A stretch of 64,000 nucleotides of DNA from an uncultured Arthrobacter sp. (GCF_947495145.1 NZ_CANLXP010000013.1:35828-99827), one strand, 5' to 3'; counted from the stretch's first letter, positions 43,206-52,973 are shown. A program made the numbers and translations. Notes: generated by a model from the sequence alone, not told the origin.

Positions 43206-44684
43206 TCAGTAGCGGTAGTGGTCCGGCTTGAACGGGCCGGCAACGTCAACGTCGAGGTATTCGGCCTGGCTCTTCGAGAGCTCAGTCAGCTCGACGCCCA
43301 GCGCATCGAGGTGAAGCCGCGCGACCTTCTCGTCAAGGATCTTGGGCAGCACATACACCTGCTTGTCATACTCGGGCATTCCGTCTTCCCGGCTCTGTCC
43401 GTGCTTGGTGAACAGCTCGATCTGCGCGATGGTCTGGTTCGCAAACGAGTTGCTCATGACGAATGACGGATGGCCTGTGGCATTGCCAAGGTTCAACAGG
43501 CGACCCTCCGACAGCATGATGATGCTGCGCTGCCGGTCTGTTCCCTGATCGAAGACCCACTCGTGCACCTGCGGCTTGATTTCGACCTTGGCGACACCGG
43601 GCACGCGAGCCAGACCCGCGATGTCGATCTCGTTATCGAAGTGACCGATGTTGCCGACAATGGCCTGGTGCTTCATCCCCTGCATGTGGTGCGCCATGAT
43701 GACGTCCTTGTTGCCAGTGGTGGTGATGAAGATGTCACCCTGCGCGAGCACCGACTCAAGCTTTGCCACCTGGTAACCGTCCATGACGGCCTGCAGCGCA
43801 CAGATCGGATCGATTTCAGTCACGATCACACGTGCACCCTGGCCACGAAGCGCCTCAGCAGCACCCTTGCCGACGTCGCCATAGCCACAGACGACGGCGA
43901 CCTTCCCGCCAATGAGCACATCGGTTGCACGGTTCAGTCCGTCCGGCAGCGAGTGGCGGATTCCGTACTTGTTGTCGAACTTGGACTTGGTCACCGAGTC
44001 ATTGACGTTGATGGCCGGGAACAGGAGCTTGCCCTGCTCAGCCAGCTGGTACAGACGGTGAACACCGGTGGTGGTTTCCTCCGTGACACCCTGGATTGAC
44101 GCCCCGATGCGCGTCCAGCGCTGGGGATCTTCGGCCAGGGAAGCACGCAGAACATCGAGGAAGACGATGTACTCGTGCGAGTAGTCGACATCATCTTCCT
44201 TGGGCGCAGCAGGCACCGCTCCGGCGGCTTCAAACTCCACACCCTTGTGCACGAGCATGGTGGCGTCGCCGCCGTCGTCGAGAATCATGTTGGGCTGGCT
44301 GTCCGGCCACTGCAGGATCTGCGTGGTTGCCCACCAGTACTCCTCCAGCGACTCGTTCTTCCAGGCGAAGACCGGCACGCCGGCCGGCTCCTCAACCGTT
44401 CCACGCCCGACGACGATGGCCGCCGCCGCTTCATCCTGCGTCGAGAAGATGTTGCAGGACGCCCACCGGACTTCGGCACCGAGTGCGGTGAGGGTCTCGA
44501 TCAGAACCGCAGTCTGGACCGTCATGTGCAGTGAGCCGGCAATACGGGCTCCTTTGAGCGGCTGACTCTCGCCGAACTCGCGCCGCAGGGCCATGAGCCC
44601 GGGCATCTCGTGCTCAGCAAGCCGGATCTGGTGACGGCCGGCCTCGGCCAGGGAGAGGTCGGCTACCTTGAAGTCGAACGTCAT
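43206..44684 (-). CDS. ahcY: S-adenosyl-L-homocysteine hydrolase (adenosylhomocysteinase)
   Basis: A 492-residue NAD-dependent enzyme that splits SAH into adenosine and homocysteine, removing the inhibitory product of methyltransferases. Motifs: '[39 protein letters not shown]', '[24 protein letters not shown]', the NAD-binding '[30 protein letters not shown]', '[13 protein letters not shown]' and the C-terminal '[34 protein letters not shown]'. Length includes the normal bacterial insertion of about 40 residues. The ATG overlaps the Trm112 stop (ATGA), so the two are coupled. Confidence 0.97.
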   Translation of the reverse strand: MTFDFKVADLSLAEAGRHQIRLAEHEMPGLMALRREFGESQPLKGARIAGSLHMTVQTAVLIETLTALGAEVRWASCNIFSTQDEAAAAIVVGRGTVEEPAGVPVFAWKNESLEEYWWATTQILQWPDSQPNMILDDGGDATMLVHKGVEFEAAGAVPAAPKEDDVDYSHEYIVFLDVLRASLAEDPQRWTRIGASIQGVTEETTTGVHRLYQLAEQGKLLFPAINVNDSVTKSKFDNKYGIRHSLPDGLNRATDVLIGGKVAVVCGYGDVGKGAAEALRGQGARVIVTEIDPICALQAVMDGYQVAKLESVLAQGDIFITTTGNKDVIMAHHMQGMKHQAIVGNIGHFDNEIDIAGLARVPGVAKVEIKPQVHEWVFDQGTDRQRSIIMLSEGRLLNLGNATGHPSFVMSNSFANQTIAQIELFTKHGQSREDGMPEYDKQVYVLPKILDEKVARLHLDALGVELTELSKSQAEYLDVDVAGPFKPDHYRY

Positions 44685-44990
44685 AGTGATGGAGATTCCT
44701 CTGCGGTGGAAGCGGCGGCTGTGGGAGCGGGAGCACTGGAAGCGGTGGTGGGAGCTGTGGAAGCGGAAGTGGTGGCTGTTGAGGCCGGCGTCGGAGCGGC
44801 GGGAATGTTCTCCGCGGTCCTGAGTTCGGGACGGAGCAGCACAGGGATGGATTCATCAATCGGATACTCCACGAACCTGCCCGTTTCGTCGGGAGCGGAT
44901 GAGCGAAGCACCTCGCCCTCCTGCACCAGCGCGGATCCCGTCACGGGGCACCGAAGGATGGCCAACAGATCAGTTGAGATATGGGGCAAC
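44681..44990 (-). CDS. Trm112-family zinc-ribbon-like protein with Ala/Thr-rich tail
   Basis: A protein of about 102 residues. The first 60 form a Trm112/YcaR-like domain ('[27 protein letters not shown] ... [14 protein letters not shown]'). It keeps one Cys of the usual C-P-x-C knuckle (CPVTG), as in many bacterial members. The start is probably TTG at 44990, preceded by 'gaaagg'; the track start at 45067 is too long. The C-terminal 40 residues are A/T/S/P repeats ([21 protein letters not shown]) absent from homologues. Stop and ahcY start overlap. Bacterial members activate or stabilise partner enzymes, but the partner is unknown. Confidence 0.75.
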
Positions 44991-45122
44991 GGGACGCAGC
45001 CTTTCGAGGATTCCGAATGCAGAGTGCGTGCCAACTGCAACAGTTGAAACACGTGATGCGGTACCAAAAGGGTATCGCGCAGCGTATCCGGACCGAGAAT
45101 CCGTGTGGATGAAGGATCAGAC

Positions 45123-45506
45123 CTACTGGTCCCGCAACACCCTCAGATGTCCGCGACGGGCCCCTGACTCTCCGGGCGGCGGCGTCAGCGGCGATTTCGA
45201 ACCGTGTGGAGCGGCTGGTTCCGGAGCACTGCGGTCGGCCGCTGCTTCACGTACAGCGTTAACCAGAGCCACCAGGTCATCCGCGCTGGGTTCCGGCGGC
45301 CCCGATGGAAGCGCAAGCCGAAGCACTTCCCACCCGCGGGGGACGGTAAGGTTTTCGGCGTGGGGTGCGCACAGGTCGTACGAGTGCGGCTCTGCGTAGG
45401 TAGCCAGAGGGCCAAGCACGGCAGTGGAATCGGCGTACACATAAGTAAGCGTTGCTACAGCAGCACGCTGGCACGCTGAACGCGAACATTGCCGGATCGA
45501 TCCCAC
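45123..45506 (-). CDS. DUF3499 family protein
   Basis: A 127-residue actinobacterial protein. It starts with a Cys-containing 'IRQCSRSACQRAAVATLTYVYADSTAVLGPLATYAEPHSYDLCAPHAENLTVPRGWEVLRL', which matches DUF3499. The two Cys plus the CxxH suggest a metal-binding ribbon. The C-terminal half is low complexity. Function is unknown. It is conserved next to the metallopeptidase (divergent here, 67 bp away) and the whiB block. In several actinobacteria a phosphomannomutase gene follows it, and that gene is missing here. Confidence 0.85.
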   Translation of the reverse strand: MGSIRQCSRSACQRAAVATLTYVYADSTAVLGPLATYAEPHSYDLCAPHAENLTVPRGWEVLRLALPSGPPEPSADDLVALVNAVREAAADRSAPEPAAPHGSKSPLTPPPGESGARRGHLRVLRDQ

Positions 45507-45573
45507 GACTGATCAGCCTACCGTGTCCTGCACAGGTGATGCAGCCGAAACCGGTTCGGACTAGAGTTTCAGC

Positions 45574-46062
45574 ATGCGGGATAGCTCTCTTTCCATTCGC
45601 CTGGCAGTACCGGACGAGCCGGCCGGCCGGCAGTCCCGCTACGCCAGCCGACGGCGCGACCGCCACGGCAGGGGCCTGCGCGGCGACCTCATCCCGTCAC
45701 ACCTTCCCGGTTCCCGCACCCGCGCCGAACGCTTCGAAGACTGGGTCATGGAATCCGCACAACGCCTTGAGCGTCTGTGGGGCGACAAGATCCAGGACGT
45801 CCAGATCATCGTCCTGGAGATCCCCGACGGTCTCGAACAACGGGCACCCGAAACCGTCCGCGGACTGCTGGGCTCGTCCACGCCCGCGGCCGGTAAGCAG
45901 CCCGCCACCATCACCCTGTACCGGCACCCCGTCGAGATGACCGCAAGGGGTTACGTGCCCGCCAACGAACTGGTTCACGACGTGGTGGTCGAGCAAATGG
46001 CAGAACTGCTGGGGATGGCACCGGAAGCGGTGGACCCGGCGTACGGGCGGTCGCGCGCCTGA
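45574..46062 (+). CDS. Minimal metallopeptidase-like (zincin, DUF1025) protein
   Basis: A 162-residue protein of the small 'minimal MMP-like' zincin family. The core runs 'FEDWVMESAQRLERLWGDKIQDVQIIVLEIPDGLEQ' to 'ITLYRHPVEMTARGYVPANELVHDVVVEQMAELLGMAPEAVDPAYG'. The helix that would carry the HExxH zinc motif reads 'VHDVVVEQMAELLGM', so the second His and perhaps the Glu spacing are not canonical. Activity is doubtful. It is conserved between DUF3499 and DUF5719 genes in actinobacteria. Confidence 0.8.
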   Translation: MRDSSLSIRLAVPDEPAGRQSRYASRRRDRHGRGLRGDLIPSHLPGSRTRAERFEDWVMESAQRLERLWGDKIQDVQIIVLEIPDGLEQRAPETVRGLLGSSTPAAGKQPATITLYRHPVEMTARGYVPANELVHDVVVEQMAELLGMAPEAVDPAYGRSRA

Positions 46063-46134
46063 CGCAGCAGACGCCCTTTTCGCCCACTCGATGGCAAGAA
46101 GATGGCAAGGAAACGGCAGGAAAGCCCAGACCCG

Positions 46135-47775
46135 CTAGAACCCGAGGTTCACCGCAACACTCTGTTGACCGGCACTGCCCGCCGGGATGGGAGCGACCGA
46201 GATTCCGGGAGTATCGCCGTCGAGCGTTGTTACCTGCACACCATACGTAGGGTCGCCCGAAACGCCGATCAGCGCCGCAACCGTTCCCTTGCCGAGGTCG
46301 GCAGCGGGCACAGTAACGGTGGTGCCGCCGGCGACGTCGAACACTTGCTCTTCGCCCAGCGTGCCCTCCGCGGTGACCGGCGTGAGGCGAACCTCAGCCC
46401 TGCCCGTGGGTGCGCTGAAAACATACGCCGCATCCGCTCCGGCCGGCAGAACCGAAATGTGCTGGTTCCCAAGCCGCACCGCCGACGGCACGTGAGCCAG
46501 ATCGAGCGGTTCCTCCGGCTCGGAACCGCGGGTTACCCGGGCTGAGGCTGATATCAGCACATCGGAGCTGATGACAGCGGAGTAATTCCCCTCGGGCAGC
46601 GAATCCAGCGGAATCGCAGTCACCGAACCGGCAGCCGCAGTGACGACTCCCCCATCGGGCAGCTCTACCTCACCGTTGGGACCGAACACCCGCACGTCCA
46701 GCACAGCATCCGTTCCACCCGGCACGGCAACCTGCAGTGACGGCACGGCACCCGCATAACCCTCCTGCGCCACGATCGGGTCCACCACGTCCGGCGCCTG
46801 GACCTGAATGCCTGGAACCACCTGCGACGAAGCACTCGGAGCTGAGGCTTGAATCAGATCGACGCCGCCCGGAGTCAGGCCACGCAGCACGCTCTGCTGA
46901 ATGAACCCGCTGACCCGGCCGCCGTCACTGCGCACACGGATGGCAACGTTTTCCTCATTCGCGGCCAATCCGGCAACCACAATCGACTCGGATTTGCCCG
47001 GAGCGATGAGAATCCCCTCGCCGCCCGGTGCCTCAACAGGCCCCGCCGACCCGTACAGGTCCAAATCCACCGTCGCCGGCGACTGTGACGGGTTATGCAG
47101 GTTCAGCACCGCCGCCGCACCCACGGTGGTGACGGCCCCGACAAGCCAGAAATCGTTCGACGGCACCTGGCAGACCGCTGTTGCCAGTCCCGCAAGGTCC
47201 CCGTCCGTCGCTGTGTAGGTGAACCCTGCGCCGGCTGTTGCCCGCTGCTCGCCAAGCGCCTGCGCCTGCAGGACCGCCGCACTCTCGACCGCCTCGCCTG
47301 ATGCCACACCTGCGACACGGTTGGTAAGGCCGTCCTCATTGCTGACCTGCGGAGTATCCTGTTCGGATTCGGGCACCTGCTCAGCGATGACCGCGAGCGG
47401 GTCCCCTCCGTCCAGCGGCGTGATCGCCGAACCGGGAACGGTACCGCCCAGGTCGCTGAGCGTTATGGCACTGACGCGGTTGCGAGCGGTCTTGGACACC
47501 GGGCTGAACTCCGGATCAGCGCCGTCAACCGCACCCTCAAGCAACGCCAGGGGCTTCGGACACACCGCCGAGTACTCCCCCGCCGGCACCGCTGCCGTCG
47601 GCACCGGAAACACTTCGGCCGCACCGTCGATATTCTGCACAATACTCGCCCCGGCCAGGGCGCCCGTTGCGGACACCAGTACGACGCCGGCCGCAATGCC
47701 TGCAGCACCGCGCACCCAGGTGCCCCTCCGCTTGGCGGGCACGGCCGTCTCACGGACCTTCTTCGTGGCGCTCAT
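46135..47775 (-). CDS. DUF5719 family secreted/anchored protein
   Basis: A 546-residue protein with an N-terminal TM (WVRGAAGIAAGVVLVSATGALAGASIV) and a long extracytoplasmic beta-rich region of repeated strands ('VLNLHNPSQSPATVDLDLYG', 'LDVRVFGPNGEVELPDGG'), typical of DUF5719. It starts one base after the stop of the glycosyltransferase (TGAGATG), so the two are translationally coupled. The constant pairing suggests a shared role in making or exporting a surface glycan. Function is unproven. Confidence 0.85.
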   Translation of the reverse strand: MSATKKVRETAVPAKRRGTWVRGAAGIAAGVVLVSATGALAGASIVQNIDGAAEVFPVPTAAVPAGEYSAVCPKPLALLEGAVDGADPEFSPVSKTARNRVSAITLSDLGGTVPGSAITPLDGGDPLAVIAEQVPESEQDTPQVSNEDGLTNRVAGVASGEAVESAAVLQAQALGEQRATAGAGFTYTATDGDLAGLATAVCQVPSNDFWLVGAVTTVGAAAVLNLHNPSQSPATVDLDLYGSAGPVEAPGGEGILIAPGKSESIVVAGLAANEENVAIRVRSDGGRVSGFIQQSVLRGLTPGGVDLIQASAPSASSQVVPGIQVQAPDVVDPIVAQEGYAGAVPSLQVAVPGGTDAVLDVRVFGPNGEVELPDGGVVTAAAGSVTAIPLDSLPEGNYSAVISSDVLISASARVTRGSEPEEPLDLAHVPSAVRLGNQHISVLPAGADAAYVFSAPTGRAEVRLTPVTAEGTLGEEQVFDVAGGTTVTVPAADLGKGTVAALIGVSGDPTYGVQVTTLDGDTPGISVAPIPAGSAGQQSVAVNLGF

Positions 47776-47776
47776 C

Positions 47777-50700
47777 TCAGTTGCCGGCCCTTCCGCTGCT
47801 CATGGCCGATTCGCGAACCGGATCGTCGGGATGCGGGTGCTCGGGATGCGTGTGCTCGGCGCCCGAGCCCGCTTCGGTTCCAGCACCCGCACCAGCACCG
47901 GCAACACCGGCAGCGCCAGCACCATCACCACCAGCCCGCGAGTACGGCACCTCGGCTACGGCTGCACGGCGTCCGGCTGATACGGGTTGCACGGCTGACC
48001 GGCTCCGGCCCTGCGGAACGTGCACAAAGCGGGGCCGCGCGGGGATCGGCACAGCGAGCAGGAGGGTCAGGCCGAACACAATCGCCTGGGCAATACCGGA
48101 CCACGGTTCCCACGCAGTCACGTACCGAACCTCGAGGCTGCCTCCGGCAGCTGGCAACGCGTAGGCCTGGTACCAGTCGGTCGACGCCGGCTCAAGCCGC
48201 TGCCCGTTGAGTGTTGCTTCCCAGCCGGGCTCGGACCGCTCGGCCAACACGAGTGTCCTGCCCTCGGGACCCGCCGGTACCTCGGCCGAAGCCGTAGTGG
48301 CACCGGAATCGAGCACGCTCAACGTCGCGCCAGACTCGTCAACAATGCGCAGCCGGCCGACCTGCGCCTCGGCTGCCGAATTACCTGATGCGGCCATTTC
48401 AACCCGCCACAACCAGCCGGAGTCCGTGTTACCCACCGATACCAGACCCGGAACCGAATCGATCTGGCTGGCAAGCACCTCAGCCGCCGAATCCGACTCC
48501 TGCAGCACAACGAAACCGATCCCAAGCCGCTGGAGTTCCTCGCGAGGATCCACACCGGTGCCGGCCACCAGGGTGGCGACCGTCCGACGAACGTCTGCCA
48601 TGGCGTCGTCGTCCTCCCGCAACCGGGCGTCCAGGAGCGAACCCTGAAGCTGGCGTGCGGAATAGATCTGGGAGAGTGCATCGAGGGTGGTGCCGCTGCC
48701 GCGCATGAGTGCGGCACTGACGTTACTGTCGCCGTCGACATTCATCACCAGCGTGGTGCTGCGCTGTCCACCTGCCCCGCGGTCCGAGGCAGTAGCCGGA
48801 AGCGTACGTGCGGCGCTCGGAATCACGGCGGACTCCGTTCCGAAACTCGTGGCCTCAACCGCGGTGGCCGGGGCACGCAGCTGGGGAACCAGCCAGACGG
48901 TGAGGCTCGTCGCCGGCCCCAGCGCCAGAACCAGCGCCGCAGCAGTCAGCCATGCCCGCGCACCGCGGACCGACCGGCCGGTGCGCCCGGACCGGCCGGC
49001 CCGAAGCCGCTGCAACAGCCACTCACCGCCGAGCAGCGCCGCCGCCAGCAGGGCCAGCGAAAGCACAGAAGCCCAAGGACCAGTGAACGGGGTGACCAGA
49101 GACGATGACCCGACCGCCGTCACAATCAGCGAACTGCCTACACTGCCGAGCAGTGCCAGCAAGGCCAGTGCCCACAGCACCCGCGCAGCCGCCCGCCCCT
49201 TACCGGGCAGGAACAGCGCCGCAGCAGCAAGCAACAGAACCGGCAACCCCACCAGCAGCGAAACGACAAGCGGCCAAGGCCCCTCGGAGAGCCCCGGGAA
49301 TGCAGCAAGGCGGCCGAACGACGGGAACGACACCGGGTAACCCAGCAGCTGCTGCCACAACGCCGCGGCGTCGAACGGCAGTGGAATACCAGGGTCCCCG
49401 AGGATCGCCCTCGGACGGTCAAGAGTGGACGCCGCAAACGGGATGAACAGCGCCAGCGGCGGCAGGAGCGCCCACCAGATCGTCTTGGCACGGCGTCGTG
49501 CAACCAGCATGATCACCACAATGGCGAGCACAAAGAAAGGAAGCAGCGACGGCGCTGAGGCCGTAACGACGGCGAGCAGCAAACCGGCAGCAGCCGCTGC
49601 CGTCCAGCTCGGAACACCGTTGATGCCCGGCTTGAGCATCAGCTGGAGCGAGCGCTGACGCGTTGAGGAGTCAACGGCGTCGTTGGTTTGCGCGCCGGGC
49701 CGCCCGGGAGCCTGCCCGACAGCACGGATGAGAGCCAGCGCCACCAGCGGCAACAGTATGTGCACCAGCAGCGCGCCAAGCCGTCCGCTACCGGTCGCCA
49801 CCTGCAGCACCGGCAGCGATCCCCAGAAGAACGCAGCCCACAGCCGCAGCGAGCGGCTGCGTACAAACGCACCCGATCCGAACCATCCTGTAAGCCCCGC
49901 CAGCGGAGCAGCAAGAAGCACCAGAACGACGACGGCCACGTTGCCGTTGCCGAAGCCCAGTACAGACAGCAGCCACAGTACGTAGCTGAACGGATCGCCA
50001 TGACCGGCGACTCCGGCGCCAAGGTCGATCCACCAGCGCGAGGCGTTGGTCCAGATCTCAGCGAGGTCGGATGAGAGCGGAAGGAGAGAGCCGCCGGCCA
50101 GCGCTGGCGCACCGATGAACCGGCGCAGCGCCACCAGTGAGATACCGAGCAGGACTACTACAGCAGCTATTGCGCCCCAACCCGCCCATATGCGGGAGGG
50201 GCCTTCGAGTGCCGCAAAGTCATCATTCGCATCTCCGGAAGGCACTTCGGCTGCCGTGCTCTGCGCGAAGGACTCATCCTCGACTCCCCGCGCGGAGAAC
50301 GCCTCCACCACTGACTTCCGGTGTGACCAGACGTCCCTGCGCTCAGTACGCAGGGCCCGCACCACCGAGCGGGGCAGCCGCTTGGTCCGGGCGGCAGAAC
50401 GCCGCGACCGGTACAGATCGAACGGCTTCAGCACCGCCGCGATACTCGCAAGGAGCTGGCCGACTCCGTACCCGGGGTCCTTGGCAAGCAAGCCCAGGAC
50501 AAGGCGGGCAAACCCGCCCAGAACGGCTCCGACCGCGAGGAACGGCACCTTCCAGAGCGTTGCATGCTTGAGGCGCAGATACACTTCAGCGCGGCGGGCA
50601 GCACCGAGGGTGGCTGCATGGTTGTCCCGCGACCCGGCGTGCCGCATGACGGCACCCGGTGCAACCACCACACGATGGCCCGCAAGGCGGTTGCGCCAGC

Positions 50701-51325
50701 AGAAGTCGACGTCGTCGCCCGTGCCCGGGAGCGCCGGGTCGAAACCGTCCAGCTTGTCCCAGACGTCACGGCGGATCAGCATGCCTGCCGAGTTGACCGC
50801 GAACATGTCGCTGCGGACGTCGTACTGGCCCTGGTCCAGCTCGTCGACGTCGATCAGGGTGAGCCGCTCTGCCCACCGGCTGATGGACAGTCCCACATCC
50901 ACCAGCTTGCGCCGGTGTTCCCACTCCACCTGCTTGGCGCCGGCAACGGTGACCGACGGTGCGAGTTCGACGGCGCGGAGGAGTTCCTCAAGTGCGGTCG
51001 GTTCGGGAGCGGAATCGTCATGCAGGAGCCAGATCCAGTCGTGGATCCCGCTGTCGGGTTCCGACCGGCGGCCGGCCGGAATCTCGGCTAGTCCGGTTCG
51101 GACGGCTGCGCCGAATCCGCCGCGACCGGTTGCGCCGACAACGGGCGAACCCACCGGAAGTTGCAGTTGCAGAAGAGACGCCGATTCATCTGTTGAACCG
51201 GCGTCGACTCCTACCTGGAAGTCCGGGGGGCGGGTCTGCTGACCGAGTGCCTTGAGTGTGTTCGGGAGATACTCGGCGCCGTTGTGAGCTACTACAACTG
51301 CTGTGACCCTTTGTTGCGGATGAAT
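47777..51325 (-). CDS. Large membrane glycosyltransferase (family 2 domain plus multi-TM region)
   Basis: About 1,182 residues. Residues 1-280 form a GT2 domain ('VTAVVVAHNGAEYLPNTLKALGQQT', 'WIWLLHDDSAPEP' with the DxD-like acids, 'FAVNSAGMLIRRDVWDKLDGFDPALPGTGDDVDFCWR'). About 12-14 TM segments and a periplasmic C-terminal domain follow, ending in G/A-rich sequence. The track start (51154) cuts off the nucleotide-sugar-binding strand. In-frame sequence continues upstream to 51325, but the only likely start is ATT (51325-51323), overlapping the whiB stop as TGATT. The gene is followed by DUF5719. It probably adds sugars to a surface polymer. Confidence 0.88.
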   Translation of the reverse strand: MHPQQRVTAVVVAHNGAEYLPNTLKALGQQTRPPDFQVGVDAGSTDESASLLQLQLPVGSPVVGATGRGGFGAAVRTGLAEIPAGRRSEPDSGIHDWIWLLHDDSAPEPTALEELLRAVELAPSVTVAGAKQVEWEHRRKLVDVGLSISRWAERLTLIDVDELDQGQYDVRSDMFAVNSAGMLIRRDVWDKLDGFDPALPGTGDDVDFCWRNRLAGHRVVVAPGAVMRHAGSRDNHAATLGAARRAEVYLRLKHATLWKVPFLAVGAVLGGFARLVLGLLAKDPGYGVGQLLASIAAVLKPFDLYRSRRSAARTKRLPRSVVRALRTERRDVWSHRKSVVEAFSARGVEDESFAQSTAAEVPSGDANDDFAALEGPSRIWAGWGAIAAVVVLLGISLVALRRFIGAPALAGGSLLPLSSDLAEIWTNASRWWIDLGAGVAGHGDPFSYVLWLLSVLGFGNGNVAVVVLVLLAAPLAGLTGWFGSGAFVRSRSLRLWAAFFWGSLPVLQVATGSGRLGALLVHILLPLVALALIRAVGQAPGRPGAQTNDAVDSSTRQRSLQLMLKPGINGVPSWTAAAAAGLLLAVVTASAPSLLPFFVLAIVVIMLVARRRAKTIWWALLPPLALFIPFAASTLDRPRAILGDPGIPLPFDAAALWQQLLGYPVSFPSFGRLAAFPGLSEGPWPLVVSLLVGLPVLLLAAAALFLPGKGRAAARVLWALALLALLGSVGSSLIVTAVGSSSLVTPFTGPWASVLSLALLAAALLGGEWLLQRLRAGRSGRTGRSVRGARAWLTAAALVLALGPATSLTVWLVPQLRAPATAVEATSFGTESAVIPSAARTLPATASDRGAGGQRSTTLVMNVDGDSNVSAALMRGSGTTLDALSQIYSARQLQGSLLDARLREDDDAMADVRRTVATLVAGTGVDPREELQRLGIGFVVLQESDSAAEVLASQIDSVPGLVSVGNTDSGWLWRVEMAASGNSAAEAQVGRLRIVDESGATLSVLDSGATTASAEVPAGPEGRTLVLAERSEPGWEATLNGQRLEPASTDWYQAYALPAAGGSLEVRYVTAWEPWSGIAQAIVFGLTLLLAVPIPARPRFVHVPQGRSRSAVQPVSAGRRAAVAEVPYSRAGGDGAGAAGVAGAGAGAGTEAGSGAEHTHPEHPHPDDPVRESAMSSGRAGN

Positions 51326-51873
51326 CAGACCGCTCGCTTTCGCAACCGGCGGCGCTCGCGCTCGGACAGACCGCCCCAGATACCAAACCGCTCATCGTTC
51401 TCCAGCGCGTACTCCAGGCACTGGGCCTTGACGTTGCAGGAGCCGCAGACCTTCTTTGCGTCCCGCGTGGAGCCGCCCTTCTCAGGGAAGAACGCCTCCG
51501 GATCCGTCTGTGCGCACAGTGCGTCCGCCTGCCAGCCCAGCTCGCCTTCGTCGTCGAAGTCGGAACCGATGCCCGGAAGACCAATCCAGACCGCCTGCTC
51601 AACGCGCTCCGGCACAGCCTGACGGCGAGGAGCTGCCTTGGGCTCGGCATCAAGGAAATTCTCGACGCCGGCGCCCTCGCTCAGTGCCTCATGCGCCGCA
51701 AGGAAGGCGGTCGCCTCGTTCTCAAGCGACTGGGTCTGCTGCCTATACCGCTCAGCAGCGTCCGGATCTGCCGGATCGACAAACCAGTCCTGTGGAACGC
51801 CGCGCGATCCGTAGCGCGCAGACGCCTGGGCCGCGATGGACGTGCGGTCCTGAATGTGCTCTGCTTGCCCCAT
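51325..51873 (-). CDS. WhiB-family iron-sulfur transcriptional regulator
   Basis: A protein of about 182 residues. The WhiB domain is C-terminal: 'LCAQTDPEAFFPEKGGSTRDAKKVCGSCNVKAQCLEYALENDERFGIWGGLSERERRRLRKR', with four Cys (C, then CxxCxxxxxC) binding a 4Fe-4S cluster, the GIWGGL turn and a basic DNA-binding tail. WhiB2/WhmD-type members of this context control cell division and envelope genes. The track frame starts at 51972. The ATG at 51873 with RBS 'cgggaggctggt' is the better start. The first 85 residues are a poorly conserved acidic extension. Confidence 0.92.
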   Translation of the reverse strand: MGQAEHIQDRTSIAAQASARYGSRGVPQDWFVDPADPDAAERYRQQTQSLENEATAFLAAHEALSEGAGVENFLDAEPKAAPRRQAVPERVEQAVWIGLPGIGSDFDDEGELGWQADALCAQTDPEAFFPEKGGSTRDAKKVCGSCNVKAQCLEYALENDERFGIWGGLSERERRRLRKRAV

Positions 51874-52139
51874 ACCAGCCTCCCGGTGTTGCAGCTTCGG
51901 CCAGAAACTAATGTGGGAGACGTGCCTCCAGCAAGTCGCTGAGAAACCCCGAAATCCCGTCCGCCGAAGCAAATCCGATGACCTAATTACACGCGTGTAA
52001 GTAGCATCGAGTCAAGCGGCGAAGGGAATCTTATAGAGTGCCCTTGAAGGATCGCGGGCACGCCACGCGCAGCGCACCTCACAATTGTGCAACTGAACCC
52101 GCAGGTCAACACGCATACCACCCGAAAGGCGGGCCCCCG

Positions 52140-52973
52140 GTGGCTCCAGTCCAAAGCGTTTCAGAATTACTTGAGTCCTTCCGATCAGCGTCCGGCGCTC
52201 CCCGGCTCATTTGGTACGGACCCGGCCATGAACGCGTGGAACTCTCCGGCAGGGTCCTCGAAAACTGGGTGGCAAAGACGTCGAACATGCTCATCGAGGA
52301 GCTGGATGCGACCGCCGGCAGCACCATCGCCGTCGATATGCCGCCACACTGGAAATCTTTCGTCTGGGCTCTGGCGAGCTGGCAGGTGGGCGCAGTGACA
52401 GTGCTCGACGGCGATGCAGCGGTAGACGTTCGGCTCACCATGGAAGCCGCACCGGAAACACCGCCCGCGGGCAATGAGAATGAGCTGCTGGTGCTCGTAG
52501 CCCCCGGCGCCCTCGACATGCGCTGGGCCGGCACCCTCCCCGACGGGGCGGTCGACTATGCGGCAACGGTCCGCGCGTTCGGTGACGTCTATCTGGAGGA
52601 TCCGGCAGACAGCAAAGCCGAGCTCATGCGTGCCGGCGACACGAGCTACACCTTCAGCGGAGTGATGAATTCGGCCTACATGCGTCAGGCGGACATGGGT
52701 CAGGCCGACATGGGTTCGGCCGCCATGAATCAGGCCGACAGGAGCCAAGCCGACATGGGTCAACCCGACAGGAGCCAGCCCGACAGGAGCCAGGCCAACG
52801 AATCAAACCCGGGCATCTGGCTGGTACCGGCATCGCTGCCGTTGTTGACCAGCCTGCCGGCCGCTGTTCGGATCTGGGCCGGCGGCGGAACCGTAGTGCT
52901 GGTGCACCCCGCAGTCGAGGTAACCGACCGGCTCCTGCAGGGCGAACGCGTTACTGCTCGGTTGACTGCCTAG
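52140..52973 (+). CDS. TIGR03089 family protein with an internal repeat insertion
   Basis: A protein of about 277 residues matching the actinobacterial TIGR03089 family (AMP-binding-enzyme-like N-terminal fragment: 'PRLIWYGPGHERVELSGRVLENWVAKTSNMLIEELDATAGSTIAVDMPPHWKSFVWALASWQVGAV'). It is too short for a working acyl-CoA synthetase and its role is unknown. Near 180-215 it carries 15-bp repeats encoding Q-A-D-M-G / Q-A-D-R-S units, not expected in the family. I prefer the GTG at 52140 (after 'cgaaaggcggg') to the track start at 52038. The 3' end overlaps the convergent gtrA-like gene by 23 bp. Confidence 0.8.
   Translation: MAPVQSVSELLESFRSASGAPRLIWYGPGHERVELSGRVLENWVAKTSNMLIEELDATAGSTIAVDMPPHWKSFVWALASWQVGAVTVLDGDAAVDVRLTMEAAPETPPAGNENELLVLVAPGALDMRWAGTLPDGAVDYAATVRAFGDVYLEDPADSKAELMRAGDTSYTFSGVMNSAYMRQADMGQADMGSAAMNQADRSQADMGQPDRSQPDRSQANESNPGIWLVPASLPLLTSLPAAVRIWAGGGTVVLVHPAVEVTDRLLQGERVTARLTA
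52690..52800 (+). repeat. 15-bp coding repeat inside the TIGR03089 gene
   Basis: caggccgacatgggt and variants (caggccgacaggagc, cagcccgacaggagc) are repeated about seven times in frame, encoding (Q)(A/P)D(M/R)(G/S). Confidence 0.8.
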
